Origin: an uncultured Neomegalonema sp. | GTDB taxonomy: Bacteria > Pseudomonadota > Alphaproteobacteria > Rhodobacterales > Rhodobacteraceae | Assembly (NCBI GenBank): GCA_937922185.1 | Contig: CAKZUT010000024.1 | Location: 1 to 61,885, forward strand | Direction of reading: 5' to 3' | Length of the DNA stretch: 61,885 nt | Position numbers and translations under genes: made by a program | The notes under the pieces: model-generated | The model's database searches: none | The model's input: the letters and a program-made list of their open reading frames with translations, nothing else | Told to the model about the DNA's origin: nothing | Shown here: positions 16,762-25,996 of the stretch, piece after piece | How positions within the stretch are numbered: position 1 is the first letter of the stretch | How the letters are laid out: every line of letters begins with the position of its first letter

Positions 16762-17946
16762 CTACGCCGCCTCTGCCGTGTGCTCGCTTCTGGTCGCCGC
16801 GAAGGCCCAGTCGAGCCAGGGGGTCAGCGCCTCGATATCGGATGCCTCCACCGTGCCCCCGCCCCAGATGCGGAAGGAGGGCGGTGCGGAGCGGTAGCCT
16901 TCGATATCGAAGGCCACGCCCTCCTCGGCCAGCATCCCCAGCATCCGCTTGATGAAGCCCCGTTTTCCGGCATCATCCAGCGCATCGAAGACAGGATCGG
17001 TGACCGAAATGCAGAGCGAGGTGGTCGAGCGTGTGCGGGGATCAGTGGCCATGAATCCGGCCCACGGGGTGCGATCAATCCACCGGGCGATGACATCGAA
17101 ATTCGCCTGTGAGCGGGCAATCAGCCCTTCCAGCCCCCCGACGCTCTCGGCCCAGTCGAGTGCCGCGAGACAGTCCTCGGTGGCCAGCAGGGAGGGCGTA
17201 TTCAGCGTTGCGCCCGTGAAAACGTCCTCGCTCAGGCCCGCGCCCTTGCGAATGCGGTAGATTTTCGGGATCGCCCGGTCGGGTGTGTAGCTTTCGATCC
17301 GCTCCACGGCGCGGGGGCCAAGGGCCAGCATACCATGCGCCGCCTCGCCGCCCAGCACCTTCTGCCAGGACCATGTCACCACATCGAGCTTGTCCCAGGG
17401 CAGGTCCATGGCGAAGGCCGCCGATGTGGCGTCGGCGATCACCAGCCCCTCGCGGTCATCGGGTATCCAGTCGCCGTCGGGCACCCGCACGCCGGAGGTC
17501 GTGCCGTTCCAGGCCAGCACCACGTCATGGGCGAAGTTCACGGTGTTCAGGTCCGGCATCGCGCCGAAATCGACCTTCAGTGTGCGGCCTTTCAGCTTCA
17601 GCTCGTCGGTCGCATCAATGGCCCAGTCATTGCCGAAGGCTTCCCAGACCAGCACATCCACGGGGCGGGGACCGAGCAGGTTCCACATCGCGCATTCGAC
17701 GGCTCCGGTATCGGACCCGGCGATGATGCCCAGCCGCCAGCCCTCGGGCATACCGAGTATGGCCTTCGACCGGTCGATCACGGATCTGAGTTTGGATTTG
17801 CCGACCGCCGACCGGTGTGAGCGGCCTGTGGCGGCTCCATCGAGATGTGCGGTGGTCCAGCCCGCGAACTTGCGCGTAGGGCCGGGTGAAAAGCGCGCGT
17901 CAGCGGGACGCGAGACGGGCTTGCCCGTCGCGGTATCAATCGTCAT
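16762..17946 (-). CDS. serC: Phosphoserine aminotransferase
   Basis: A 394-residue PLP enzyme of the alphaproteobacterial/methanogen-like SerC type. It contains FSPGPTRKFAGWT at the N-terminus, GSDTGAVECAMWNLLGPR, ADATSAAFAMDLPWDKLD and the lysine region VTWSWQKVLGGEAAHGML, which holds the Schiff-base lysine. It transaminates 3-phosphohydroxypyruvate with glutamate. The start at 17946 has AGAGG 8-12 bases upstream. It is the first gene of the serC-serA-serB run. Confidence 0.95.
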   Translation of the reverse strand: MTIDTATGKPVSRPADARFSPGPTRKFAGWTTAHLDGAATGRSHRSAVGKSKLRSVIDRSKAILGMPEGWRLGIIAGSDTGAVECAMWNLLGPRPVDVLVWEAFGNDWAIDATDELKLKGRTLKVDFGAMPDLNTVNFAHDVVLAWNGTTSGVRVPDGDWIPDDREGLVIADATSAAFAMDLPWDKLDVVTWSWQKVLGGEAAHGMLALGPRAVERIESYTPDRAIPKIYRIRKGAGLSEDVFTGATLNTPSLLATEDCLAALDWAESVGGLEGLIARSQANFDVIARWIDRTPWAGFMATDPRTRSTTSLCISVTDPVFDALDDAGKRGFIKRMLGMLAEEGVAFDIEGYRSAPPSFRIWGGGTVEASDIEALTPWLDWAFAATRSEHTAEAA

Positions 17947-18108
17947 CGTTCCAACCTCTAGTTGGCAGTGCGTTGCTGCACCAAGCAGAACCCGTATACG
18001 GGAGGGGAACGAGGGGCGCAAGAAAGCGGGCAGAGTTTTACACAATATAGATGAAGTCGCGGGATGAAGGGCGCATCATTATACACATAAAGTTGTAGAG
18101 GAAGACCG

Positions 18109-18495
18109 ATGGGCTTCATGAATGCTGTCCTGGGCACCGCCACCGAAGTCTCCGCCGAAGATGTCGCGGAAGAACTCGGCAATGTCCTGCTGAAACAGGA
18201 AAAGGTGAGGATGTCCTTTCGGGCCGTGCGCGATCTCTATGTCTTCACGAACTGGCGGATCATCATCGTGGACAAGCAGGGTATCCGGGGCAGGAAGGTC
18301 GAATGCCTGACCATCCCCTATCGCTCGATCACGGCCTTCTCGGTCGAGACCGCCGGAACGCTCGATCTGGATTCGGAATTGAAATTCTGGATCGCGGGGT
18401 CGTCCACGCCCATGGAACGCTCGCTGGGCAAGGGCGCGAATATCCAGAAGATCCAGCGCCTCATCGCCATGAGCATGGCCGCCGTCGGAACGTGA
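18109..18495 (+). CDS. Bacterial PH-domain protein
   Basis: A 128-residue cytoplasmic protein with a bacterial pleckstrin-homology (bPH_1) pattern: the strands VLLKQEKVRMSFRAVRDLYV, FTNWRIIIVDKQGIRGRKVE and LTIPYRSITAFSVETAG, then a C-terminal helix. Function is not known for most members. It is divergent from serC, with a 162-base gap that must hold promoters for both. Confidence 0.8.
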   Translation: MGFMNAVLGTATEVSAEDVAEELGNVLLKQEKVRMSFRAVRDLYVFTNWRIIIVDKQGIRGRKVECLTIPYRSITAFSVETAGTLDLDSELKFWIAGSSTPMERSLGKGANIQKIQRLIAMSMAAVGT

Positions 18496-18587
18496 GCGGG
18501 GCGGCGCGTCCATAATCTCCGTGGCCAAACCCGTCTCCGTTGTGCCAAGGTTCGCGCGATTCGGCTGGAGCGGGGGCGGGGCAATTC

Positions 18588-19040
18588 ATGCGGGTGATCC
18601 ACATCATCGCGGGAGTGGTCTGTCTCGGGCTGGTCGGTTATTTTTTCCACGACCCGCCATCGGAGGCACCCATGGACTATCTTGCCGAAAACGCGAAGAA
18701 GGACGGTGTGACCGTCACAGCCAGCGGCCTGCAATACGAGGTCATCACCGAGGGCACGGGCAAATCCCCCGCCGCGACCGATACGGTCGAGGTGCATTAC
18801 GAGGGCACGCTGACCGACGGCAAGAAATTCGACAGCTCCTATGACCGGGGGACCACCATCGAATTTCCGCTTAACGGTGTGATCGCGGGTTGGACCGAAG
18901 GCGTGCAACTGATGAAGGAAGGCGGCAAGAACCGCTTCGTCATCCCGTCCGACCTCGCCTATGGCGCAAGCGGTATTCCGGGCGTCATCCCCGGCGGTGC
19001 CCCGCTGATCTTCACTGTCGAACTCGTCAGGGTGAAGTGA
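18588..19040 (+). CDS. FKBP-type peptidyl-prolyl cis-trans isomerase
   Basis: A 150-residue protein with an N-terminal hydrophobic segment ([15 protein letters not shown]), so it is anchored or exported to the periplasm. A short linker precedes one FKBP domain: [53 protein letters not shown] and [20 protein letters not shown]. The active-site aromatic residues are present. It should speed folding of envelope proteins. Its stop overlaps the next gene's start by one base (TGATG). Confidence 0.92.
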   Translation: MRVIHIIAGVVCLGLVGYFFHDPPSEAPMDYLAENAKKDGVTVTASGLQYEVITEGTGKSPAATDTVEVHYEGTLTDGKKFDSSYDRGTTIEFPLNGVIAGWTEGVQLMKEGGKNRFVIPSDLAYGASGIPGVIPGGAPLIFTVELVRVK

Positions 19041-19543
19041 TGTCGGGCCGCCCCGCCGAAAAAGCCTTCATCGTCAGTTGGGATCAGCTTCATCGCGACG
19101 CCCGCGCGCTGGCATGGCGGCTGGACGGGCAGGGCAGCGGGCCGGACGGCGCCTGGAAGGCCGTCATCGCCATCACGCGCGGGGGCATGACCCCCGCCTG
19201 TATCGTCGCGCGTGAGCTGAACGTGCGGACGGTCGATACCATCTCGATCCGCTCCTATTCGCATCAGTCGCAGGGCGAGGCCGAAATCCTCAAGGCACCC
19301 GATGCGGCGATCGCCGGCGACGGCGAGAATATCCTGATCGTGGATGATCTGGTGGACAGCGGCAAGACGCTGGAAGTCGTGCGCCGGATGTTCCCCAAAG
19401 CCCATCTCGCCACGGTCTATGCCAAGCCCAAGGGCCGCCCGCTCGTGCAGACCTTCATCACCGAAGTATCGCAGGATACGTGGATCTACTTCCCGTGGGA
19501 TCTGGAACTGCAATACGCCAAGCCCCTGCGCGGGGACGAGTAG
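19040..19543 (+). CDS. gpt: Xanthine phosphoribosyltransferase
   Basis: A 167-residue purine salvage enzyme. It has the phosphoribosyltransferase motif [19 protein letters not shown] (PRPP loop) and the N-terminal [19 protein letters not shown] typical of Gpt, plus [19 protein letters not shown]. It converts xanthine, guanine or hypoxanthine with PRPP to nucleotides at the membrane. The start overlaps the FKBP stop by one base, so the two are coupled although their functions are unrelated. Confidence 0.93.
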   Translation: MSGRPAEKAFIVSWDQLHRDARALAWRLDGQGSGPDGAWKAVIAITRGGMTPACIVARELNVRTVDTISIRSYSHQSQGEAEILKAPDAAIAGDGENILIVDDLVDSGKTLEVVRRMFPKAHLATVYAKPKGRPLVQTFITEVSQDTWIYFPWDLELQYAKPLRGDE

Positions 19544-19571
19544 GCGACCGCGATGATCCCCGGTCCTTACC

Positions 19572-19781
19572 GTGCCTGTCGGATGCTGCGGTCGGGATAA
19601 GGACACGCAAGGCGATTTCGCATGGGGAGGGTTCGTCATCGGCACTGTGGCGCTGATCCTCTCGTTGCCGTCGGGGTTCGGCTATATCTACGCTTTCGGT
19701 CTGGTCTTCGGCCCGCTCATGGCGATGTTCTTCCGCGTTATCGCCGGAGACTGGTGCGGGGGGCACGTGACGGGGCGGTGA
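19572..19781 (+). CDS. Small hypothetical membrane protein
   Basis: A 69-residue open frame from a GTG at 19572 with two predicted membrane segments (FVIGTVALILSLPSGFGYIY and FGLVFGPLMAMFFRVIAG) flanked by Cys-containing ends. The ribosome site is weak. It follows gpt by 28 bases and precedes topA. The hydrophobic pattern makes chance less likely, but no family is recognised. Confidence 0.4.
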   Translation: MPVGCCGRDKDTQGDFAWGGFVIGTVALILSLPSGFGYIYAFGLVFGPLMAMFFRVIAGDWCGGHVTGR

Positions 19782-19918
19782 TATCGCACCCGTTTCGTCC
19801 CTGTGGATGATGCCCCGGCTTGCGCGCATCTCCCGCACACAGTAAGCCGCGTTGACTTCGCCGGGCGCATCCACCATTTACCCCGCGTTCCGATCCATTC
19901 GTGCAGCAAGGGGACATC

Positions 19919-22579
19919 ATGGCCGTTGTCATCGTCGAATCTCCCGCCAAGGCAAAGACCATCGAGAAATATCTCGGCAAGGGGTTCGAGGTTCATGCAT
20001 CCTACGGCCATGTGCGTGACCTGCCCTCCAAGGACGGGTCGGTCCTGCCGGACAATGATTTCGAGATGAAGTGGGAGACGGGCGACGAACGCTCCCGCAA
20101 GCAGCTCAAGACCATCGCCGACGCGGTGAAGGGCACCGACAAGCTGATCCTCGCGACCGACCCCGACCGCGAGGGGGAAGCGATCTCGTGGCATCTGCTG
20201 GAGGCGCTGCGAAAGCGCCGGTCGCTGAAAAAGGACGTGCCGGTCGAGCGGGTGGTCTTCAATGCCATCACCAAGACCGCCGTGCTGGACGCGATGAAGA
20301 ACCCGCGCGACGTGGATATGCCGCTGGTGGAGGCGTATCTCGCCCGCCGCGCGCTGGACTATCTCGTCGGCTTCAACCTGTCGCCGGTGTTGTGGCGCAA
20401 GCTGCCCGGTTCCCGGTCGGCAGGTCGGGTGCAGTCGGTTGCCCTGCGGATCGTCTGTGAGCGCGAGACGGAGATCGAGCAATTCAAGCCACGGGAATAC
20501 TGGAGCGCCCGCGCCCGCTTCGCGACGCCCGAGGGAGCGGATTTCGAGGCGCGCCTGACCACGCTGGACGGGAAGAAGCTGGAACGCTTTGATCTGGCCA
20601 CGGAGGCCGATGCGGCAAAGGCCGTCGAGGCCATCGATGCGCGCGATTTCACCATAACCAGCGTCGAGGCCAAACCCGCGACCCGCAACCCCTCGCCCCC
20701 CTTCATGACCTCCACGCTGCAACAGGAAGCCAGCCGCAAGCTGGGCATGGGGGCCAAGGGCGCGATGCAGGTGGCCCAGCGCCTCTATGAACAGGGCTAC
20801 ATCACCTATATGCGGACGGACGGTCTGGATATGGACCCCGATGCGGTCACGCAGGCCCGCGCAACCATCGAGAGCCGTTACGGCAAGGACTACGCTCCGG
20901 CCAAGCCGCGCGTCTATAAATCCAAGGCCAAGAACGCGCAGGAAGCGCATGAATGTATCCGGCCCACCGATTTCGGGAAGGCCCCGAAAGACACGCCCCT
21001 GACGGGCGAGGAACTGCGTCTCTATGACCTGATCTGGAAACGCGCGATCTCCTCGCAGATGGAAAGCGCCCGGCTGGAGCGCACGACAGTCGAGATTGCC
21101 AGCGCCGACAAAAAGGTCGGTTTCCGCGCAACGGGGCAGGTCGTGAAGTTCGACGGCTTTCTCGCCGTATACGAGGAAGGCCGCGACGATGCCGCCGATG
21201 AGGACAGCCGCATCCTGCCCGCCATGGCCGGAGGGGATGCGCTCAGGAAGGTGACGGGCGCGATGAAGGCCGATTTCGCGAAATCGGCCCCCGAGGACGG
21301 CGAGGTTGTCGAGAAAGAAGACGCGAAAACCGGCCTGACCGCCATTCTCTCGCAGGACGGTGCCGCGCTGGCCGTTCAGCATTTCACCCAGCCGCCGCCC
21401 CGCTTTACGGAGGCCTCGCTGGTCAAGCGCATGGAGGAACTGGGCATCGGTCGCCCTTCCACCTATGCCTCCATCATCTCGGTCATTCAGGATCGCGGTT
21501 ATGTCTCGAAGGACGGGAATCGCCTGATCGCCGATGACAAGGGGCGGTTGGTAACGGCCTTTCTCGAAAACTATTTCCCGAAATATGTCGAATATGATTT
21601 CACCGCCGATCTGGAGGAGGAACTGGACGACATCTCCGCCGGGAAAGCGGAATACAAGGTGCTGCTGGGCAAGTTCTGGAAGGAATTCTCGACGGCGGTG
21701 GCCGATACCAAGGAATTGCGCGTCCGCGATGTGCTGGACAGCATCAACGAGGCGATGGGGCCGCATGTCTTCCCCGACCGGGGCGACGGCTCGGACCCCC
21801 GCGCCTGTCAGATATGCGGCAAGGACGGGCGCGCGGGCGGTCAGCTTTCGATCAAGACGGGCAAGTTCGGTGCGTTCATCGGCTGTTCCAACCATCCCGA
21901 ATGCAAGTTCACCCGCCCCTTCGGTGTCTCGGATGAGGAGGCGGAGAAACTGGCCGCCGCCTCGGTCGATGTGGAACTGGGCATCGACCCTGAAACCGGC
22001 AAGCAGGTCTTCCTGCGCTCGGGGCGTTTCGGCCCGTATATCCAGCTCGGCGAGCCGGAGATCGAGGAGAAGGAAAAGGGCAAGGCAAAGCCCAAGAAAA
22101 CCAAGCCCCCGCGCGCCTCGCTGCCGAACGGCGTCACGCCCGAAACCATCACGCTCGATCTGGCGCTCAAGCTGCTGTCGCTGCCCCGTGAGGTCGGCCT
22201 GCATCCAGAGGATAATGCCCCGATCACGGCGGCGATCGGCCCCTACGGAGCCTACGTCAAGCACAACAAGACCTATGCGAACATGCCCGAATGGCAGGAT
22301 GTGTTCGAGGTCGGCCTGAACCGTGCCGTGGATCTGATCGCCGATAAGATCGCCAATCCCGGCAAGGGCAGGGGGCGCGCCGCCGCAAAGCCGCCCCTCA
22401 AGGAGCTGGGCGACCATCCGAAGGAAGGCGGCGAGATGAAGGTGCTGGAGGGCCGTTTCGGTCCTTATGTCAAATGGGGCAAGGTCAATGCCACCATTCC
22501 CAAGGGCACGAAACCCGAGGACGTGACACCGGAAATGGCCGTCGAGATGATCGAGAAGAAGCTCGAAAAGAAGAAATGA
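19919..22579 (+). CDS. topA: DNA topoisomerase I
   Basis: An 886-residue type IA topoisomerase that relaxes negative supercoils. The TOPRIM domain starts VVIVESPAKAKTIEKYLG and contains LATDPDREGEAISWHL; the catalytic tyrosine is Tyr297 in GYITYMRTDG. The C-terminal part has a zinc-finger-like stretch (CQICGKDGRAGG then GCSNHPECKF) and further repeats (GPYIQLGE, GPYGAYVKH, GRFGPYVKWG), ending in a Lys-rich tail. The ATG at 19919 follows AAGGGG; I prefer it to an upstream GTG at 19901 because the protein then begins MAVVIVESP. Confidence 0.97.
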   Translation: MAVVIVESPAKAKTIEKYLGKGFEVHASYGHVRDLPSKDGSVLPDNDFEMKWETGDERSRKQLKTIADAVKGTDKLILATDPDREGEAISWHLLEALRKRRSLKKDVPVERVVFNAITKTAVLDAMKNPRDVDMPLVEAYLARRALDYLVGFNLSPVLWRKLPGSRSAGRVQSVALRIVCERETEIEQFKPREYWSARARFATPEGADFEARLTTLDGKKLERFDLATEADAAKAVEAIDARDFTITSVEAKPATRNPSPPFMTSTLQQEASRKLGMGAKGAMQVAQRLYEQGYITYMRTDGLDMDPDAVTQARATIESRYGKDYAPAKPRVYKSKAKNAQEAHECIRPTDFGKAPKDTPLTGEELRLYDLIWKRAISSQMESARLERTTVEIASADKKVGFRATGQVVKFDGFLAVYEEGRDDAADEDSRILPAMAGGDALRKVTGAMKADFAKSAPEDGEVVEKEDAKTGLTAILSQDGAALAVQHFTQPPPRFTEASLVKRMEELGIGRPSTYASIISVIQDRGYVSKDGNRLIADDKGRLVTAFLENYFPKYVEYDFTADLEEELDDISAGKAEYKVLLGKFWKEFSTAVADTKELRVRDVLDSINEAMGPHVFPDRGDGSDPRACQICGKDGRAGGQLSIKTGKFGAFIGCSNHPECKFTRPFGVSDEEAEKLAAASVDVELGIDPETGKQVFLRSGRFGPYIQLGEPEIEEKEKGKAKPKKTKPPRASLPNGVTPETITLDLALKLLSLPREVGLHPEDNAPITAAIGPYGAYVKHNKTYANMPEWQDVFEVGLNRAVDLIADKIANPGKGRGRAAAKPPLKELGDHPKEGGEMKVLEGRFGPYVKWGKVNATIPKGTKPEDVTPEMAVEMIEKKLEKKK

Positions 22580-22619
22580 TCGTCTCTTCCCGCCGGTGAT
22601 CGTGTCGTGTCCGACCCGT

Positions 22620-22690
22620 TCCGGCTGAGCCGGATCGGGATCCACACCAAGACGTGTGTGAATCCCGATGCATTCCGGTTCAACCTGAAC
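22620..22690. repeat. Three consecutive hairpins after topA
   Basis: Within the 222-base gap after topA are TCCGGC-TGA-GCCGGA (22620-22634), a 14-base near-perfect inverted repeat with arms ATCGGGATCCACAC at 22634-22647 and 22656-22669 (overlapping the first by one base), and GTTCA-ACC-TGAAC (22678-22690). There is no T run after any of them. They look like a structured intergenic repeat element or an mRNA end signal. Confidence 0.45.
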
Positions 22691-22801
22691 ACAATACGCT
22701 ATAAAGCCCGGAAATCCGTTTCTCGTACCGCGCCCTGCTTCGAAAAATTTAAGGGTTCCGGCGTATGGTGATCCCCGCAATTCTTACGGAGCGGGACCAT
22801 C

Positions 22802-23155
22802 ATGGAAAAGAAACTTACCCTGGCGTCCTGGGCGATCTTGCTCGCGGTGGCGGCATGGCAGTCGCCGGGCTGGTGGAAAGCGGCGACGGACCCCCGGACT
22901 GACAGGGGGCCGGTCGTGCAAAAGGCCGAGCCGGTTGCCGCCGTCTCGCCGCGCGAGCAGGAAAACAAGGTTCGTGATCCTGATCTGCCGTATAAGCTCG
23001 ACCTGCGCGACTACGAGCAGAACACCGAATTCCTGCCCAACCCCTTCAATGCCGAAGACGGCGGTGAGATCGCGCGTAACGAGAACGGCAATGCGGGGCC
23101 TTTCGATGCCGAGGGCAATCTCATCCTGCCCCTCGACATTCGCAACATGCACTGA
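22802..23155 (+). CDS. Hypothetical protein with N-terminal membrane segment
   Basis: A 117-residue protein beginning MEKKLTLASWAILLAVAAWQ, a signal anchor or signal peptide, followed by a hydrophilic, acidic region rich in Asn and Asp (DYEQNTEFLPNPFNAEDGGE, GPFDAEGNLILPLDIRN). No family recognised. It is convergent with mnmA, 21 bases apart. Confidence 0.6.
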   Translation: MEKKLTLASWAILLAVAAWQSPGWWKAATDPRTDRGPVVQKAEPVAAVSPREQENKVRDPDLPYKLDLRDYEQNTEFLPNPFNAEDGGEIARNENGNAGPFDAEGNLILPLDIRNMH

Positions 23156-23176
23156 CATCCGGGCCGGCGTCGGCGC

Positions 23177-24328
23177 CTATGCGCGTCCGGTGATCCAGCC
23201 GCCGCCCAGAACGCGGGTGCTGTCGGGCGCGTAGAAGACGCAGGCCTGTCCGGGGGCGACCCCGTCCTCGGGCGCGTCGAGATGGACGGTCGCGGTGCCG
23301 TCCTTGCCGGGAATTGCCCGTGCCGGTGCGGCAGGGCGGGTCGAGCGGACTTTCACCGCCATATCCCAGCCCCCCGACGGTGCATCGTGGAAATCTCCGT
23401 CACCGAGCCAGTTGATCTGGTGCAGCCGTACTTCAGTGGCCCCCAGAGCCTCGCGGGGACCGACGATGACCTGTCGCGTCGCGGCATCGAGTTTCACGAC
23501 ATAGAGCGGATCGCCGCCCGATATGCCCAGGCCCCGGCGCTGGCCAATGGTGTAGTTCAGCACGCCCCCGTGCGCGCCCAGCACCCGCCCGTCGAGATGC
23601 ACGATCTCGCCCGGCTGTGAGACGCCGGGGCGCAGCTTCTCGATGACATCCGTATAGCGGCCCTCGGGAACGAAGCAGATATCCTGACTGTCCGGTTTGT
23701 CGGCGACCGCCAGCCCGAAGCGTGTGGCCATGGCCCGCACCTCGGCCTTGTTGGCGATTCCGCCCAGAGGAAAGCGCAGATAATCGAGCTGTTCGCGGGT
23801 CGTCGTGAACAGGAAATAGCTCTGGTCTTTGGCCGGATCGGCGGCGCGGTGGAGTTCCGGCCCGTTCGGGCCTTCGAGACGGCGGATATAATGCCCCGTC
23901 GCGAGGCAATCGGCATTGAGATCGCGGGCAAGCTGCATCAGATCCCTGAATTTGACCCGCTCGTTGCAGCGGATGCAGGGAATCGGAGTCGCACCGGCCA
24001 GATAGGCATCGGCAAACTCGTCCATCACCGCCTCGCGGAAGAGAGACTCGTAATCCAGGACGTAATGCGGAAACCCCATCGCCGCCGCGACCCGGCGGGC
24101 ATCGTGAATATCGGCCCCCGCACAGCACGCGCCTTTTTTCGCCAGCGCGGCCCCGTGATCGTAAAGCTGCATCGTCAGCCCGACGACATCGAAGCCGTCG
24201 TCTTTCATCAGGGCGGCGACGACGGAAGAATCCACGCCGCCCGACATCGCCACGGCGACGCGCGTGTCGGAGGAAGGCTTCACGAAGCCGAGCGCGTTGG
24301 GCGCGTCGAGTGTATCGGTGAGGGTCAT
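23177..24328 (-). CDS. mnmA: tRNA-specific 2-thiouridylase
   Basis: A 383-residue enzyme that thiolates U34 of Lys, Glu and Gln tRNAs. The PP-loop [18 protein letters not shown] binds ATP. The catalytic cysteines are in [17 protein letters not shown] (first) and in the C-terminal half; [13 protein letters not shown] carries the second. The C-terminal domain has [15 protein letters not shown]. It is divergent from sciP; the 138-base gap carries TTAA half-sites and a GANTC site. Confidence 0.95.
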   Translation of the reverse strand: MTLTDTLDAPNALGFVKPSSDTRVAVAMSGGVDSSVVAALMKDDGFDVVGLTMQLYDHGAALAKKGACCAGADIHDARRVAAAMGFPHYVLDYESLFREAVMDEFADAYLAGATPIPCIRCNERVKFRDLMQLARDLNADCLATGHYIRRLEGPNGPELHRAADPAKDQSYFLFTTTREQLDYLRFPLGGIANKAEVRAMATRFGLAVADKPDSQDICFVPEGRYTDVIEKLRPGVSQPGEIVHLDGRVLGAHGGVLNYTIGQRRGLGISGGDPLYVVKLDAATRQVIVGPREALGATEVRLHQINWLGDGDFHDAPSGGWDMAVKVRSTRPAAPARAIPGKDGTATVHLDAPEDGVAPGQACVFYAPDSTRVLGGGWITGRA

Positions 24329-24392
24329 TCAGGGCATATCGCGCCCCCCGAACCCCGCGTCAAGCGGGGCGGTCGCCGGGTGTACAGACAGG

Positions 24393-24434
24393 TTAAGGGA
24401 AATGGTTACCGCGCGAATCAGTTAACGTGCTTAA
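24393..24434 (+). promoter_or_regulatory. Candidate CtrA half-sites and CcrM site upstream of sciP
   Basis: TTAA occurs at 24393, 24422 and 24431 and GAATC (a GANTC methylation site) at 24415-24419. The last two TTAA half-sites are five bases apart, not the seven of the Caulobacter consensus, so this is a weak match. The position in the divergent mnmA/sciP gap and the identity of sciP make CtrA control reasonable but unproven. Confidence 0.35.
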
Positions 24435-24466
24435 AATGCTTACCTTTTCCGATTTGTTAGAGGTCA

Positions 24467-24793
24467 GTGGCTAAAGTGATCCGTATGACGGACATACCGG
24501 ACAGGCCGATGAACGAACCGATCCCAGCAAGACCCCGATCCGTAATCGGCCCAGATGGTCAGCGGCTGACACGCCATGACCTGCCGCCCGCCGATACGAA
24601 ACGATGGGTAATCCGCCGCAAGGCAGAGGTGGTGGCCGCCGTTCGTGGCGACCTGCTCAGCCTCGATGAAGCGTGCGAATACTACAACCTCTCCCATGAG
24701 GAGTTCGAGTGCTGGCGAAAGACGATCGACCGGCATGGCATTCAGGGTCTGCGGACGACGCGGATCAAGAAGTACAGGTCGCACCAGTTATGA
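24467..24793 (+). CDS. sciP: SciP/DUF1153 family CtrA inhibitor
   Basis: Up to 108 residues. The DUF1153 helix-turn-helix core is clear: RSVIGPDGQRLTRHDLPPAD, TKRWVIRRKAEVVAAVRGDL and EACEYYNLSHEEFECWRK, ending GLRTTRIKKYR. In Caulobacter SciP binds CtrA and blocks its transcriptional activation. The start is uncertain: a GTG at 24467 gives the longest form, and ATGs at 24485 and 24509 also work; 24509 has GGACAGG upstream. The stop overlaps the next gene by four bases. ctrA lies 1.2 kb downstream on the same strand. Confidence 0.9.
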   Translation: MAKVIRMTDIPDRPMNEPIPARPRSVIGPDGQRLTRHDLPPADTKRWVIRRKAEVVAAVRGDLLSLDEACEYYNLSHEEFECWRKTIDRHGIQGLRTTRIKKYRSHQL

Positions 24794-25650
24794 GGTCGCT
24801 GATCGGGCGCCGGGAGCCGACCATCGATCCCGTAGTACCGATTGTCGATTCCGGGTTGCCGGATACGAAAACGCTGTTGCGCGCGCCCCGTCATGCGCCG
24901 ACAGGCGATCTGACCCGCGCGATCCGCAGGGATCAGTCGCGGGATCAACTGGCCCGGATCAGGGCCGCGCTCGATCTTTCCGTCGCGACTTTCGAGGCGA
25001 TTTCAGTCGAATTGCTGTCCGATGGGGGACCGCTGCTGGGGGACCGGGCGGTGGAGGGCGCGATGCGCGCGCTTTATGATTTCGAGCCGGTCGGCGCGAT
25101 GACCTCCCATCCGGTGATTCTGGTCGGAGGAACGCCGGAGGCGCGGATGCGCGCCGTGATCGCGATGTCGCAGCGGATCGAACGCGCCGGTCGCCGGATC
25201 GCGCTTTATTCTCTCCGCAGCGGGGTCTTCGCGGAGCCGGTTGCCACCTGTCGCGGTGGGCTGGATATCCTGCATATCGGCTCGGTAGAAGCCTGTATCG
25301 ATGCCGTCCGGGTCAAGGAACCGGCGGAGCTGGCCATCGTTGAGGCATCCTGTCTCGACGAGGGCAGGAATGGGGAGCCGGTGACGGGCCTGCCCATGCT
25401 GACCCTCGCGCTCAGCGCGGAGGCGATCTATCTGGATGACGGGCAAAGCCCGATGCCCGATGCGGATCGCCTGTCGGGGATAGAGCGGGTCATTCTGGCC
25501 GGACCGCCCCGGCCCGACCGCTTCGGCGGAATTCTCGATGCCGCCTATCGCTATGGCTGGGCCTTTGCCGGACAATGCTCGGCACAGGGAATATGGCATC
25601 CGATGACGGCAACGATGCTGGCAGACCGCTTCGCTCTGGCCATTCGCTGA
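24790..25650 (+). CDS. SRP/FlhF-type GTPase-like protein lacking the P-loop
   Basis: A 286-residue protein coupled to sciP by an ATGA overlap. Its C-terminal two thirds follow the order of an SRP-type GTPase (FtsY/FlhF): VILVGGTPEARMRAVIAMSQ sits where the P-loop strand and helix should be (residues 109-127), then GRRIALYSLRSGVFAEPVAT, and near the end RFGGILDAAYRYGWAFAGQC with IWHPMTATMLADRFA, as in the closing GTPase segment. The GxxGxGKT nucleotide loop is absent, so GTP binding is unlikely. A helical N-domain-like stretch precedes it. I infer a pseudo-GTPase; this is a structural reading by eye and could be wrong. Confidence 0.6.
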   Translation: MRSLIGRREPTIDPVVPIVDSGLPDTKTLLRAPRHAPTGDLTRAIRRDQSRDQLARIRAALDLSVATFEAISVELLSDGGPLLGDRAVEGAMRALYDFEPVGAMTSHPVILVGGTPEARMRAVIAMSQRIERAGRRIALYSLRSGVFAEPVATCRGGLDILHIGSVEACIDAVRVKEPAELAIVEASCLDEGRNGEPVTGLPMLTLALSAEAIYLDDGQSPMPDADRLSGIERVILAGPPRPDRFGGILDAAYRYGWAFAGQCSAQGIWHPMTATMLADRFALAIR

Positions 25651-25701
25651 GTTTTGCCGGGGCCTGATGGCCCGACAGTCAAACGGACATCACTGTAGAT
25701 T

Positions 25702-25733
25702 AAAGCCGCCCACCTGACCGTGAGGCGGCTTTT
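25702..25733 (+). terminator. Intrinsic terminator after the sciP operon
   Basis: A perfect 9-base stem AAAGCCGCC / GGCGGCTTT with a 13-base loop, followed by a T run (TTTT including the stem end). It ends the sciP-pseudoGTPase transcript, so ctrA must have its own promoter. Confidence 0.85.
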
Positions 25734-25977
25734 CCATGGGCAAAAAACCTGATACGCAGTATGCTGAACAAACGGATTTCCACAGAAACCGAATCAAGGA
25801 TGTTCCCGTGCGACATAACGGCATATCCGGCTTCAATCCCGAAAACGGGAAAATCTGTATAAGGAGTTTTCTGTGGACTATCCGTGGATTAGGCCCAGAT
25901 GTTCTGTGAGCATCAAACAGGACGTACACGTTATCAAAGTTCGGTGAGAAAATTTTTACCTTTGCTTTCTAGCTTGC

Positions 25978-25996
25978 TTAACGATGATAATTAACC
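25978..25996 (+). promoter_or_regulatory. Pair of TTAA half-sites before ctrA
   Basis: TTAACG at 25978 and TTAACC at 25991 lie 22 to 40 bases before the ctrA start, separated by nine bases. CtrA sites are usually TTAA-N7-TTAA, so this is a non-standard arrangement; autoregulation is possible. Confidence 0.3.

Noticed and set aside
19688-22780. A 1,030-codon open frame on the minus strand opposite topA
   Set aside because: It lies fully opposite a certain gene and its translation is Arg/His/Gly-rich without any domain pattern; long antisense frames are expected at this GC content.
25741-25900. DnaA-box-like sequences before ctrA (ATTTCCACA, TGTGGACTA, CGTGGATTA)
   Set aside because: Each differs from the TTATCCACA consensus at two positions, and no cluster or AT-rich unwinding element typical of an origin is present.
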